Source of the DNA: Bryum argenteum
Lineage: Eukaryota > Streptophyta > Bryopsida > Bryales > Bryaceae
NCBI GenBank assembly: GCA_037043015.1
Contig: CM073321.1
Location: 37,530,420 to 37,594,419 of the forward strand
DNA: 64,000 nt
Direction of reading: 5' to 3'
Shown here: piece after piece, positions 30,638 through 42,185 of the stretch
Position numbering within the stretch: position 1 is the stretch's first letter
Layout of the letters: every line of letters starts with the position of its first letter
Position numbers and translations under genes: made by a program
Notes under the pieces: generated by a model
Told to the model about the DNA's origin: nothing
Database searches by the model: none
What the model saw: only the letters and a program-made list of their open reading frames with translations

Positions 30638-32163
30638 TGTCACATCCCTTTCCAAAGGATGCCCGAACACCGTGGTGAGCCAAGAGGACCCCGGGAGTGA
30701 CGCCTCGGGCTTGGCAAGAGACAAGGTGAAGTGACCAAGGGGAGTCCCGAGCAAACAGCAGGCAATGGCGTCCTGCTTGGGACGAACTGGGTAGTGTGCC
30801 TTACATGGTTGAAACCTTGTTTGAGCACGCACCCATGGGTCCAAAGAACGCGCAATTCGGAGTTGTGAGTCATGAGATATGGCTCTCCAAAGTTGAAGCG
30901 CGTTCCGGGACACTCCGGGACTTGGGAGTGTTGCCTTTTGGGACTCAAAATGTCGTCCTTCTTGGATGGCAGCATGTTGCATGTTTTTGAAAAGCTCTAG
31001 ACAAGAGCTTTCTAAAATGCTAAGGCTCGTGAGGAGCAAAGCAATGCTTTGGGAGATAAGGCTCTCCAAAGCATCGGGACTTCGGGACTCCGGGACTGCT
31101 GCCTCCCGGGACTCCCGAATGTTTAGAGGAGCATAGCTCCCACATGGAAGCTCCGATTGGGACAGGTGAGGAGTCCATCGACAACTACTCAAAGAGTAGA
31201 TGTTGAAAATGGGCTTGCACGTCCCATTTGGATAACTGAGCTACAAGTTAGCCCGAGAAGAAGATACGGCCCGTTTTTGAGGCTAAGGCAAAAACGGGTG
31301 GTCTTCCAAAACAAAAGTGTGTCACGGAAGGCCCCTCAACACAAGAGGGGGGGGGCCTACCGAAGACTCCAGAGAGTACCATGAGGAGGGGTGGTCTCCC
31401 TCCTCACTTGCACATGGTGCCTTGAGGAGCCGGGGTGGCTCCAAGGGGTGAGGCTTGGGATGGGGCCTCACTCCCGCACCTTGTGGAAAATGGAGAGTGC
31501 TTTGGAGCATCTCTAAACATGGGGTTGGGAAGCGTCCCTCTCCAAGTTAGTCCCAGTGATAAGTAGTGCCGGTTCCCGGGAGTAACCGGGAATGGCTCTA
31601 AAGGGTGAGGCATGGAAAGGAAGCCTCACTCCTACACCTTGGGCATTGTGGGATGCTCTTGAGCATCCCGCAACATTGGGTTGGAAAGAGTCCGTCTTCA
31701 AACTAGTCCCCGTGAAAACTAGTGCCGGATTCCGGGAGGATTTCCGGCAAAGTCCCGAATGGGGTGAGAAACAAAAGTGGAAGGGGACTAGTGGGAAGTT
31801 GGACAATAGATAAGGGCGGTTAGCTCCGGGGGTGATTAGTAGCACCCTTGGGAGCTTGGACATTTGAGGAAGGCCGCCCCGTGCCACCAAGTGGCATGCC
31901 CATGTGTTGGTGGGAGTTCCTGGTTGGCATGCCCATGTGTTGGTGGGAGTTCCGGGTAATGAGTATCCGGTAATGAGTTATGGAGTCAAGGTGGGTTGGA
32001 CACCTTGACTTAGAATGGTGCTAACATTGTGTGTGTGGGCACATGCAAGTGTTAGCAAAGTCGTGGCCGGTTGCTACCAACTAAGAGAGCCGGGATTCCG
32101 CTACCAAGTAAGGCTCACTAAGAAAAAAAAAAAAAAAGAGTTGGAGTAATTAGGGTCGCGACA
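30638..32163 (-). mobile_element. Solo LTR (family 1), copy 2
   Basis: 1,526 bp, in inverted orientation relative to 7694-9214. On the minus strand it starts TGTCGCGACCC and ends GGATGTGACA. A perfect 5-bp target duplication GACGT flanks it (30633-30637 and 32164-32168). The left GACGT is the end of a family B palindrome, so the insertion is younger than that palindrome. No internal domain remains. Confidence 0.92.
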
Positions 32164-32540
32164 GACGTACTCTACACATGCATTCTTTTAGATCAGTTAC
32201 TAGCTACCATGACAACTAAGAGTTGTTGGAATAGCCGGCTGTGTATTGGGTTCTTATCGGCTGCCAGCCGATACGTCACTCACTTAGCATGCTAGTATCT
32301 TTGGTCATATGGAATTTCTAAAACTTGTACGTTTTTACTCTATACTAATTTCGTATGATTACATTCATCAATTTTTTTTTGCCACACTCTGTTCGATATG
32401 CTTTTGGGCACCTGCCGCATTTGCAATTAATCCCGCTTCTTACATGTGTGTTTCTTATCTCATGGTCTCATCATATCAGCTGCCCTCCGATACCACATGA
32501 TAACCATTAGGTTTCATCATATCGGCTGCCATCTGATACA
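32164..32540. repeat. Family B palindromes right of the solo LTR
   Basis: Copies near 32256 (TATCGGCTGCCAGCCGATA), 32475 and 32520 (decayed), and a last relic near 32790. The remaining sequence is AT-rich with no coding support. This marks the right limit of family B in the window. Confidence 0.75.
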
Positions 32541-32559
32541 TTCTATGAGATATCGGTCT

Positions 32560-32762
32560 AGGGTTTAGGGTCTAGGGTCTACTGTCTAGGGTCTAGGGTT
32601 TAGGGTTTAAGGTTTAGGGTCTTAAGGTCTTAGGGTTTTAGGGCTTACGGTTAGGGTTTAGGGTTTAGAGTTTAGGGTTTTAGGGTTTTAGGGTTTTAGG
32701 GTTTAGGGTTTAGGGTTTAGAGTTTAGGGTTTAGGATTTAGGGTTTAGGGTTTAGGGTGTAT
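32560..32762 (+). repeat. Interstitial degenerate TTTAGGG telomere-like tract
   Basis: About 200 bp of TTTAGGG-type heptamers with variants (TCTAGGG, TTTTAGGG, TTAAGG). This is the plant-type telomere repeat. Ordinary sequence continues on both sides, so it is interstitial, not a chromosome end. Confidence 0.9.
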
Positions 32763-33060
32763 AGTTACTTGTGGAGCATTTTTTGGTATCGGCTTGGAGC
32801 CCATATTTCTTTTTTTTTCATGTTGAGTCTTCTTTGTTACTAATTTTGTATTGATTCGTTATATTATGAATGCTTTTAAATATTTATGTGTGTGTTTAAG
32901 ATGTATTTATCTTTGTATTAATCTTTTTATTTTTAATTCTTGCCCATATCATATTAAATTCATAAGTATATTGGTTATATTGTTTGAAGTTCCTTCTTTT
33001 GAATTCATTTTAGCCAATATTTCTTGCCTTTTTAGTTTTTTTAAAGGTATTTTTAGAGAT
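32763..33060. other. AT-rich spacer
   Basis: One relic of family B at about 32790. Otherwise AT-rich and without coding or repeat features I can support. Confidence 0.4.
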
Positions 33061-33089
33061 TAAATGTCCATAATTCGTCAAAATGTCCA

Positions 33090-34861
33090 TAATTAGTTCA
33101 ATATCCGTTTTGTTGATCCTGCAGCTCGTGTGGGATGTATTGTTTGGTGTGTTTCTCGTCCAATGGAAGTAGTACACCCGTTTGCGGCCTTCCATGGGCA
33201 CTTTAGGGATCCGGAGCCTTAAATGATCCGCACAGCGTTCTAGTTGGCTTGCGCACTGTTGGCCACGTACCCTTGAAATTGCGGCGCTTGCACTCCGTTC
33301 CTCTCCATGACGTGATGACGTTCTTCTAGGTGACAATTTGAGCTTCTTTCTCTTCGGACTAGAAATCACAGCATGCAATAGTTAGAATGCGGCACATTTT
33401 TGAGTTATAAATGTGGCACGCCATGGTTGTCCAATTCTTGACACGCTTGACGTGGTCGAACATCATCCACGCGTGGGACAGGTCACCTCGGGGCTGCATA
33501 CGACGAACAAGGTCAACACCACATCCAGGGCCGATCTCGGACATCTTGAAAATGAAAACTTTGTCACTTTCATCTACTTGGCCCGGAATCTGGTTACGTT
33601 GGATGTAAGCCCAGTTGCTGAGCCCTTGAAGCTTAGTAATCCCATCAAGAACACCGTATCTGCGCAAGTGCGTAAAAGTAGTAATACGATTTCTGACGCT
33701 CGGAGAGTTCAAATCCTTGCACTGATTGAAGATAGGTTCTAGCTCCTGGAGGGTGAGCTTGGAGGTAACAGGGTCACCTTCTTCACGGAGAAGCAAGTTT
33801 CCGAGTAAGTCCTTGCTTGCCTCCATGACTATTTTGGACGTGGTAGCTTGTAGGTTACGTTCTATGTGCTCCTCTATTAACTCATCAATTATTTTACGTG
33901 CGCATCTGTAGTCTCCGACCTTGACAGGATGTTTGTGAGTACCGATATGCACACACGCCCGCTCTTGACTCTCTTCTCTGAATACGTATAAGATTTTAGA
34001 AGGGCATAGAGCAACACAAACAGGAGGTTTTTTGCGGATCTTACAAACCAATGTTGAAGAAGAAGGAGGCGTTTGGCCGATAGAGAAGGGGTCCTTAGTA
34101 AAGCCCTCGAACTCCACCTCATTCACTTGTGCTCTGCGGTTAGGTCGTAGCAAGAAGCCGCAGTTCTCATTGTGGCATTGAAGATGACCTACACAGTTAG
34201 AGTAGCGGAATGACAAACCGAGGTTGTTACTGATGTTAGTAGTCATCTTCCTGGTCCAGACATGACCGTTGTATCTTTTGTCCATCTCCTCCATAGATTT
34301 GGCTACCTTGACAGCAATAGTTGGTAGAACAAGAGGGAGAATGTACAGGACATCACCATTTATTGTGGGAGGCAAGAAAGAGACGCTGTGGTTACGAATA
34401 GAATGAAAATCAATTTTATTTAGTTTAGTTTTGTTGCGAGACATGCTACCTAGTCTACGGAGCGAGGAAAGAATGTTTTTAGGTTTTACGACTTTGGACG
34501 CGGTAAGAGAAGCGGGGGTGGTTTTGAAACTATGTTCAGAACCAGACGAGGGGGGAGGCAGATTTGATGACAGTCGGCGGGACTGGATGGACGATTTTCT
34601 TTTATCGTCGGATGAATCAGAAATATCAATACGGACTTCGAGTCCGGGTTCGGCCTTCACACGAGCAAGAACTGGAACAATTGTGGAGATGGTAGAAGAA
34701 CTACGAGGAGTGAGGAGGACGGTGGAGGCGTTCATGACAGACTCTGTCAAGCCGAACAGTCGATACTGTCCGGGCGGTAGCTTATACATTTTACGGTTAC
34801 TCTCTAGGGCGACTGGTTCGACAAGGAGTGAGTACTCGACAAGATTAGTGTTTGGATCCAA
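33090..34861 (-). pseudogene. MULE transposase, N-terminal region and decayed core
   Basis: Minus-strand frame from ATG 34861, 500 codons to a TAG near 33360. A Ser-rich, charged N-terminus is followed by a Cys/His zinc-binding segment (VGHLQCHNENCGFLLRPNRR), then VHIGTHKHPVKVGDY and LTIACCDF. Past the stop the frame reads SEEKEAQIVT and, after further damage, FKGYVANSAQAN. This matches FKGFMADNAQAN in the transposase at 46323-46865. The MULE DDE core is therefore decayed past about 33360. The N-terminal 1.5 kb is surprisingly intact. No terminal repeats were found. Confidence 0.65.
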
Positions 34862-35577
34862 GACTTGATTCTCTAATCAGAGAGAGGACTCATCAAACCC
34901 AAAACAAATTGCTAGCTAAGACGGAGTGACTTCTGCCACTCCATCCACCCCCGGAGGAATGCAGATGGGAGGACTTAAGTCTTCAGACCTAATGGCAATG
35001 ACGTCCGGAGCAGGAGGCAGGAAAGCGGAGGATGCCATGATAGATGCAGACGAAGAAGACAACATCAACAAGTGCGCGGAGAAAGAGAGTCTCAGATGCA
35101 TTTCTAATGTTCAAATAGGAAAAAATGGTGTGAGGTGTTTACATACGTATTGAATACTTATGGGACGTACTTTCTTATGATAAAACGTACAGACACCCGA
35201 TATTGTTACTCGTGAGCATATTGATCTGGATTGACATAATTGCATTAAGTAGTCACGATTCAAAATAGTAGATCCCTCAAAAAAATAAATAGGTGTAGAA
35301 GGTAAAGTGACGGCGGGAGTCATTGTCAGAGATATAGTTGGATAATAGATGCGTTCAAAAGTTCGCTTTTAGATTGTCAGACACGTTCATAGCGGGATTT
35401 TAGAGAATACGCGTTGGCTGATTAGAGTTTGTTAGCCGCATATGAAAACTGATATAATGGAGTTGAAACCTGTAGTTCGACCTCTTCATTCGCAGTGAGA
35501 ACTATTAGACTCGTAATATGGGTCGTGTGATAAGTTATTTCCAAGTAAGCAGCATGGACGAAACCGCTAGCGGCAGG
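34862..35577. other. Upstream region of MULE pseudogene
   Basis: A possible first coding exon lies at about 35323-35150 on the minus strand (MTPAVTLPSTPIYFFEGS), and a Ser/Ala/Pro-rich frame at 35101-34916. Neither has a domain. The region ends at a family C element terminus at 35578. Confidence 0.3.
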
Positions 35578-35680
35578 GTTGTCTTATGAGACACTATCGA
35601 ACGTCAAACAGACACGACATGTCAGACAAACATTGAGCCTTTGAATATTTAATTGAATCTACATAATCTTTTTCTACAAA
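35578..35680 (+). repeat. Family C1 element terminus, copy 1
   Basis: Begins GTTGTCTTATGAGACACT and is about 85% identical over 100 bp to 39013-39112, in the same orientation. The copy at 39013 interrupts a gag frame, which shows that GTTGTC is the outer end. Palindromes of family C follow inward at 35813-35955. Confidence 0.7.
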
Positions 35681-35812
35681 AAAGTTATCCTTGATTTACC
35701 CTGTGGCCGTTGAATCCTACGTGGCTGCCACATGGACTGTACAACTCAGCAATACAATGAGCAACTGCGCGACGTAGGATAGGACCGGCAGTCGCCTTGT
35801 CTACCGCAAGTT

Positions 35813-35955
35813 GAGGCGATCGCCGGTCGCCCCTGAGCGACCAACGTTCGCCCCTATGTGACCGACGTTCGCCCCTGGTCAACCGGCGGTCTCGCTGGAC
35901 CAGCGGTCGCCTACTATCGCCCCTCGACCGGCGGTCGCCTAGGGTCGCCTTACAT
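35813..35955. repeat. Family C palindrome cluster 1
   Basis: Repeated GGTCGCC/GGCGACC units, for example CGACCGGCGGTCGCC near 35924 and GCGATCGCCGGTCGCCCC near 35817. Consensus GGGCGAC-n5-GTCGCCC, the same 7-5-7 design as families A and B. Confidence 0.75.
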
Positions 35956-36353
35956 TGGAGGCTTCCCCCGAGTAGAATAAGTCATTTTGCTATTTAACAT
36001 TACCCGGAATTCTTCCGTTTACGTTATCCAAATGTAGATCAAGCATAAAGAGTTTAAGATGAAACAAATTACAACAATCCACAAACCCCCTGAACAAAAG
36101 GCTAACTTCAACCATGAGATCTTAAACTCATGTAACAAATAATGTGGTGACATACATATGTGACTAGTGTAAAAATCGAACATAATCATAAGAGTTGCAA
36201 AAATCTATTAAAACTGGAACAATATGTCAAAAAGTAGATTGTATGTATTGCAAGTATAATTTGTAAATTACATGGCTAAATTAGCTCTCAATCATGTGAC
36301 ATGGTCATCTCTAGGGGCCTGTGAATTGCATGAAGAAATACCAATATTGTATA
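35956..36353. other. AT-rich spacer
   Basis: No coding, repeat or structural feature that I can support. Confidence 0.4.
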
Positions 36354-36356
36354 CTA

Positions 36357-37615
36357 ATTACTCTCTTCTCTCAATACAAACTCTGGTGGAAGCATATGAT
36401 ATGGTTTTCCCATCAAGCGGTTCACCACCTCCCCACAAGTCATTCTCTTCTCCGATTCATGCCTGGTCAGTGATAACACTTTTGATAGGAATGAATCTTG
36501 CACTGTCGAATTTGGAAATACCTCTTTGTCAAATTCGTATTGTACATTAATTAGCTGGATGAGCTTGCCAACTGCATACGAATCTGATGCAACTGTGGTT
36601 GGATGTAGGAGTTCCTGGACGTGCAAATTTGTATCAGAACTTTCTGGTCCATAAGTACAGAACATCTCGGGCGCCACCCACCATCGAAGTCCTATATCGT
36701 CATCTTTTTTCTTCTCCAACTAGTATCCACAACGTGAAGGCTGTTGTTCTACTATACGAGATGCCATCCCCCAGTCACACACTCCAATACAAATCTTGTT
36801 TTCTAGGAGACCTGGAAAATGCAATAGTAAGTTTGAGGAGGATAGGTCGTTGTGGAGTACTCGAGTCTTATGCACCAAATTCATGATGTATACTAAACCC
36901 TAAGCTAGCTTCATCCTATGACAACAAAAAAGGCTAATTCTGATTGCCTCTTGTGTAGTGAGACTCGGAACGTCCTTTACTTTCGACCAGTGAAGATGTT
37001 TGTCGCCAACCTTCTCATCTAACTTCTGCATTTGGTGTAGTGATCCTCCATTCTACCAATATGTGTAAGCCTCGAATGTTCTTGTATGCAACGCCCAAAA
37101 CTTGATATTACGTGGATGATTCAAAGGACATATGAGAGCTTCTGCTGCAGTCTCTATCCTCCTCTTCTGAAGATTCATATTCTTAGAAAGTTTTGCTGCA
37201 AATGGACATGATCTGGAACGTGGTCTACTCCATGAATCCGCACCTTCCGCACCAGTCCATGGCCTCCCTCCATGTCGCGGGCTGATAGAGCTTCTATCCT
37301 AGCGTCTTGAGGAATCCACACCACTCCCGACCCAGTGTCTCGTTCAAATGTGGCTAGCAAAGCGTCTTTTTCCCATGCCATCTCTCCGCTTCTATTTTTC
37401 CTAAGCTTTTGGATTGAGTTTTGCCACCAATCTATCTTCCGTTTAAATTGGTCCTCCTCTTCTGTTAGAGGCCTCTGTCCAAATCGCTTCTTCCACAACT
37501 CTTTCATATTGAAGATGCATTGTTCAATTGCATTCTCCACCCACAAGTGGAATTGCGAATGATAATCCACATCTCTGAATTCTTCCGATTTCGCCATGGC
37601 CTTCATAATTATCAA
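36357..37615 (-). pseudogene. Atypical protein kinase-like gene
   Basis: Minus-strand pieces in kinase order. 37615-37175: helical N-terminus, then the Gly-rich loop EGGHGLVRKVRI. About 36950-36770: VLHNDLSSSNLLLHF (catalytic loop, HND in place of HRD, with the Asn kept) and ICIGVCDWGMAS (DWG in place of DFG). 36719-36357: GLRWWVAPEMF (APE motif), SDSYAVGKLIQLI (helix F) and RMTCGEVVNRL (C-lobe end). Stops near 36905 and 36722 and missing junctions show decay or unresolved introns. The kinase-like gene at 60960-62294 shares the HNx, LLHF and CDWG signatures, so both belong to one family. Confidence 0.6.
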
Positions 37616-37645
37616 CTACAATTTTTCCTTCAGTCTCTCTCGACG

Positions 37646-38436
37646 TGTTACCCGCCACAGCACTGCGGGTATCATTACGAGAGACCAGAGCAGCCACGAG
37701 GAGACCAGGGATTAACAGCTACCACGAGGCTCGAGATCGAGGACACAGTATCCACAGCAACCACGGCGATCGAGACCGATGACGTAGGCAGTTAAGGCAA
37801 ATGCGAGCGCAAAAGGGGATTAGGTTTTAGTATAAATAGAGGATAGAATTACAAAGGATGCACTTCCATGTACCGCACGAATGCAGTGTTAGTTTCACGA
37901 GCGCTTATTGCAAACTTATGTAGCCACTCGGAATTTCACTGATTCAATGCAAAACACGGACTCCGTTTCCTCTACTCTACTCTGTCCTTTCCTAAATCCT
38001 CCCTTCTCTATCTGAATGCTATAACTCCTGTTATCCGTGGCACCGCGGAATTCCTTGGACCGAAGAAGTTGTATCTCAGTCTGTAGAACGCAACATGGTT
38101 GTTGGAGTTGTCAGCGTAGTCCCGTCACGCCAGGGATTAACTATTCCGCGGATCAAACACCTTGGCCAGCGTAGCAGGACAAGAGAAGCGACGCCGCAGG
38201 ACTGTAACCCTGGGAACTCAGGCTGTTCAGTAATACCCGGTCTCCCGAGTTGACCCACCGACGGCCGAGCTAATCACTGTGTGATTACAATTACCGAGTC
38301 AACGGCTGGCGTGCTTTACCCTGACCTCCGGGGATAACCGTGGCTTAACCCACGAACCCCGGTTCTCTCCTATTCCTCCAGCCCTTACCTTCCTCCTCGC
38401 ACCTCAGGCATCTCCATACCCGTACCCCGGCTAACA
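37646..38436 (+). repeat. 5' LTR of truncated gypsy element
   Basis: 791 bp with TG...CA ends, placed directly before a PBS-like leader and gag. Only one copy exists in the window, so the left boundary rests on the TG end alone. ATAAATAGAG near 37835 is a plausible TATA region. Confidence 0.5.
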
Positions 38437-38477
38437 TTTTGGCGATCATACTGGGGATGGAATGCTGAGGTAGATTC

Positions 38478-38508
<31 letters not shown>

Positions 38509-38539
38509 TTTCTGGCTATAAGCCCATAGGAAGGGAAAA

Positions 38540-39011
38540 TGCCCCCAAAAAGAAATGCCGCGGAAAAAGCCGTGGAAAATATAGTCGTAGACATGGAAGA
38601 AATAGTGCAAGACGAATACGAGACCAGGGAACTACCCTAGTGGATGAAGCAACAGATGACGGATCTGGCTGCTAAGAACGATGCCACGAATGCTAAGCTA
38701 GAATTGCTCAGCCTAAAATACCACGACATCCAAGACAACGCTACCACCGAGGTTATTGCTTCTACGCCAAGAACTGTGGAAGAACCAGGAGAAGCAATAA
38801 GGTCTGCAACCATAACCCGTGGAAACAACGCCGCGGCCAGCTCAAGCACCTCGGGAATGCCATTACCGACACCGGTAGCGGTACCCACGAGGATTCCCAC
38901 TGTGTAACACACCCCCGGAAACCTTGATGCCCAGGCCAAGTTACCCAAGATACCTTACCCTGTGTTTGACAAGTCTGGGGATCCGGACTGGCACATCAGG
39001 AGGTTTAAGCA
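38540..39011 (+). pseudogene. Gypsy gag, N-terminal fragment
   Basis: ATG at 38540 (MPPKRNAAEKAVENIVVDME), an in-frame TAG near 38640, then MKQQMTDLAAKNDATNAKLE (coiled coil), a Ser/Thr/Pro-rich linker, a TAA near 38907, and the conserved gag start LPKIPYPVFDKSGDPDWHIR. The frame is interrupted at 39012 by GTTGTC of the family C1 element. Two stops plus truncation make it nonfunctional. Confidence 0.6.
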
Positions 39012-39012
39012 G

Positions 39013-39112
39013 AGTTGTCTTATGAGACACTGTCGAACGTCAGAGAGACACGACATGTCAGATAGACATTGAGCTTCAAAATGTCTAATAGAATCTACAA
39101 AATCTTTTCCTA
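39013..39112 (+). repeat. Family C1 element terminus, copy 2
   Basis: GTTGTCTTATGAGACACTGT onwards, a direct repeat of 35578-35680. It is inserted directly after the gag codons for HIRRFKQ. Inward sequence carries a family C palindrome cluster. Confidence 0.7.
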
Positions 39113-39395
39113 CAGCCGATGGGCGAACGTCGATCAGTGGGGCGACCGCCGATCTAGCTGATGGGCGAACGTAGCTCAGAGGGCGACCGCCGATCCAGCT
39201 GATGGGCAAACATAGCTTAGAGCGCAACCGACGGTCTAGCTGATGGGCAAGGACAAAGTGTCCGCAAGCCTATTTGTACCCCTCCTGTTGGGGCGAACGC
39301 CGATACAACCGATGGGCAAACGTCGGTCAGTGGGGCGACCGCCGATACAACTGATGGGCGAACATAGCTGAGAGGGCGACAAGCGGTCTACCTGA
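39113..39395. repeat. Family C palindrome cluster 2
   Basis: Alternating GGGCGAACGT and GGGCGACCGCCGAT motifs, each about 25-40 bp apart, joined by AGCTGATGGGC. They are variants of the GGGCGAC-n5-GTCGCCC family in half-site or mutated form. Confidence 0.7.
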
Positions 39396-39656
39396 TGGGC
39401 ACAAATATCTACTTCCCCCCCTATTCCTACATATCTTTTTGTTTATATTTGAATTCATGTAGGATTATACTGATTATGACCTTTAGATGTTTTGGGAGGT
39501 TTGTCCAAATTTTTATTGGCTCTAAATACTCGCAAGTAAATCCCACCATATTAGTAGGTAACTCCAACAACTTAGTTACAATTCCAAATTTTAACAAATT
39601 ATTTATCGTTACTTAATCGTGGATTAAGACTAATAAAAGCTTTTAAAAATTCAAAA

Positions 39657-40159
39657 TCTATATATATAATAAATACAGTACGGCGATCCTTCCTATCGAC
39701 TAAACCTTCCTACCCAACGTACCACCCTACCATCCTACCAACCAACCTATCTACCTTTTGTGTTTTTTGGATTGAGTAAATTAAAATGAATTAAAATAAA
39801 ATTATATAATTTTTAAAAAGACAAGGGCCTATATAAATTTAATATGGAATGGTATACACGAGATACTTTTTTTAAACTACCACCATCCAAAGTATCCACC
39901 AACCTACCAACATACAAATCTACCAACTTACGAAATTACCAACCTACCTACAATTCTACCAACCTTATTTTACATTTTTTTAAATCATGCATTTAAAAAT
40001 TAAAAAAATAAATAGAATAAAAAGATGATAAAACTAAAACGGTGGGTATATATAAAAATAATAAACATAACACCGTTCAACGCAATGGTAGACACCTGAT
40101 ACTTTTTTGAGAGTACCATATGAAAAGCTTCTCCGTCAAGACAACGGGTATCTTACTAG
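39657..40159 (+). mobile_element. Non-autonomous Helitron, 503 bp
   Basis: Starts TCTATATATATAATAAATAC (5' TC end) and ends with a short hairpin (CCGT at 40133-40136 pairing with ACGG at 40144-40147) followed by GTATCTTACTAG. The flanking bases are A (39656) and T (40160), the AT target used by Helitrons. Both termini match typical plant Helitron ends. There is no coding capacity; a CTACCAAC-rich repeat fills the interior (39700-39970). Confidence 0.75.
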
Positions 40160-40303
40160 TACAATCATATCATATAATCAAGAAGGTACACTGTATGACA
40201 TATAGCCTTGAACATATCTTGCAAATTTTAATTCAAAAATAAAATAAAATAACTGGATATAACCAACACACAAGCGTCTTTCTAAAATTTAATCCCGCTT
40301 ACT

Positions 40304-40603
40304 CTAATCTTCTTCCATTGTACTCCCACTTTTTTCTCCTTGGTACCATCTCCGATATTTCTCTTTTGTCTTATTTGCAATACATAAATCTTCAATTCTT
40401 GCCTTCAAGAACCTCTCCTCTTCTGCGCATACAAGTAGCTTTTTGACCAACTCCTCAATTGTTTCACTGCCCTGTGAACTTTGATCCTCTTCTACAATTT
40501 CCATGCAATCTACTGGATTGAGTACTAGCTTTTCTTTGTTCTCCCTCAATCTTCCTGATGCTTGACTAGTAGCTAATTTCACCCTTTTGATCTTAGAGCT
40601 CAA
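40304..40603 (-). CDS. Unknown 99-aa charged protein
   Basis: Minus-strand open frame rich in Lys and Glu, predicted to be helical or coiled coil (TIEELVKKLLVCAEEERFL). It ends RRWYQGEKSGSTMEED. It lies between a Helitron and a family C palindrome cluster. No homology is recognised; it could be one exon of an element-encoded gene or a chance frame. Confidence 0.3.
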   Translation of the reverse strand: MSSKIKRVKLATSQASGRLRENKEKLVLNPVDCMEIVEEDQSSQGSETIEELVKKLLVCAEEERFLKARIEDLCIANKTKEKYRRWYQGEKSGSTMEED

Positions 40604-40665
40604 GATACATATACTTCACCGGCATTCCCATCTTTCCAATGCCTTGCTACTGTAAGACAGGTGGT

Positions 40666-40835
40666 GTCAGGGCGACATCATTAGAGCGACGGGCGGTCCA
40701 GAATTTCTTGCAAGACTCGCTCCGGGGCGACCGGCGGTCCAGCTGCACCAGACCTCCGGGGCGACCGACGATGCAGCTGCAAAAGAGGTCCAACCTCAGC
40801 AGCGGTTCGGGGCGACCGACACTCTGCAGGAGCGA
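40666..40835. repeat. Family C palindrome cluster 3
   Basis: Five or so copies of GGGCGACCGGCGGTC or close variants (for example near 40734 and 40760), with GAGCGACGGGCGGTCC at 40684 and GGGCGACCGACACTC near 40810. Confidence 0.75.
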
Positions 40836-40909
40836 CTACGCGGGAGCTCCCGCTCTTGTTCTTGAATCCTCTTTCTTCAATATTCAAATTTTGAATTAAC
40901 GGCTTCAAG

Positions 40910-42085
40910 CATCTCCCCCATTCCCCCCTCCAATCCCCCTCACCCCCCCCTCATTCCCTCTCATTCCCACTCGGTTCTTTCTATTTCTCGTTTCCAAATG
41001 AAAATTATTCTCATGGTCATGGGTATTTTGCCAAGAGCTGTGACCATGATAAATAAAAGATGAAATTTTGAGGGCATTAGATACTCTTCTGGTGTGATAT
41101 GGATTTAGATCGGTACAAGTTTAATCACAATTTTAAAATAGAAATCTCAACATTCTCAAAATTCTCAATATAAAATTCTCAAAAAATATTGGTTTCAACA
41201 GGACCCTAAGTAGTTGGTTGATCAAAATGTCTGCAAATGATTATTCTTGTTGACTTAAAATATTTACCTTCATACGGTAGTCACTCATTTTTTCTCAGAA
41301 CATATAATATGTTATATATCACCCTTTAATTTGGTAAGCATCTATTTCTCTCATTGCTTACTAGGCTATATGCACTAATCCCTCACTCTTAATTGTATTA
41401 AAAGGCGTTATCATTTAACCCGCCAAAATTTTCAAAATCCTCCCCTCTCTCAATTTAACCAATGTTGTAATGTCATGGGGAAATAAACTAATTGCAAGGA
41501 TAATCTATTAGCATACATATACTTGGATATCGTATATGGAGAGCTTATAATTTATTAAAGGCTCCACTGATATAAAAAGAAACTACAAATTATTCTTGAA
41601 TGTGATGTTAGAACATGAGGACTGGTGAAGTTTTGGTGCAAAGATGATATCTTGTCTAGATGCTAGAAATTGAGTGACTGAATTTAATTCTAAGATTGTA
41701 GCTATCAAATCGTTAGATGCATTAAAGTGTTTCATGCATTGAAGAGGCTCATGCTCTATAAATGAATTCTCATTTTATCAATTATTATAAATAGTTAGGC
41801 ACAATATGAATTGTTAAAATATACATCATACAAAAAAATATATATACCATTGATGCCTACGAAGAGGACGAGAAACTCTCACCCCATCCTCCCTCCCATT
41901 CATTATTATCCATTTAGACCTCTCTTGTCCATTTCTTATGAATTGAATGATGATGAAATGGGAATCATGGGACCAACGATCCGTAATTACTACCCTTTGC
42001 GTACCTTGTTAATTTTTAACTAATACATTATAAACTATAGGGCTCTTTTACCCCTCCTCCATCCAATACTCATCCTCATCTCATC
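40910..42085. other. AT-rich region without assigned features
   Basis: No convincing gene. A 70-codon plus-strand frame at 41811-42023 has no motif. Sequence is AT-rich and looks like element interior or intergenic DNA. Confidence 0.4.
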
Positions 42086-42185
42086 CCATGGGCGAACGTC
42101 GGTCACAGGGCGACCGGCGGTGCACATTCTGTAGACCGCCGGTCGCCATATTACTATGCTTAAGAAGGCGACCGGCAGTCCATTT
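42086..42185. repeat. Family C palindrome cluster 4
   Basis: GGGCGAACGTCGGTC, GGGCGACCGGCGGTGC and GACCGCCGGTCGCC within 100 bp. Confidence 0.7.

Larger units (their letters stand above)
37646..39011 (+). mobile_element. Gypsy-type LTR retrotransposon, 5' part, truncated
   Basis: 5' LTR at 37646-38436 starting TGTTACCCGC and ending CTAACA, followed by TTTTGGCGATCATACTGGGG, which fits a primer-binding-site leader. Next come a 26-base A run (38479-38504) and a gag frame from 38540. The element is cut at 39011/39013 by the family C1 terminus. No pol or 3' LTR is visible afterwards. Confidence 0.65.

Noticed and set aside
32560..32762. True chromosome end
   Set aside because: The TTTAGGG tract is degenerate and ordinary sequence continues on both sides.
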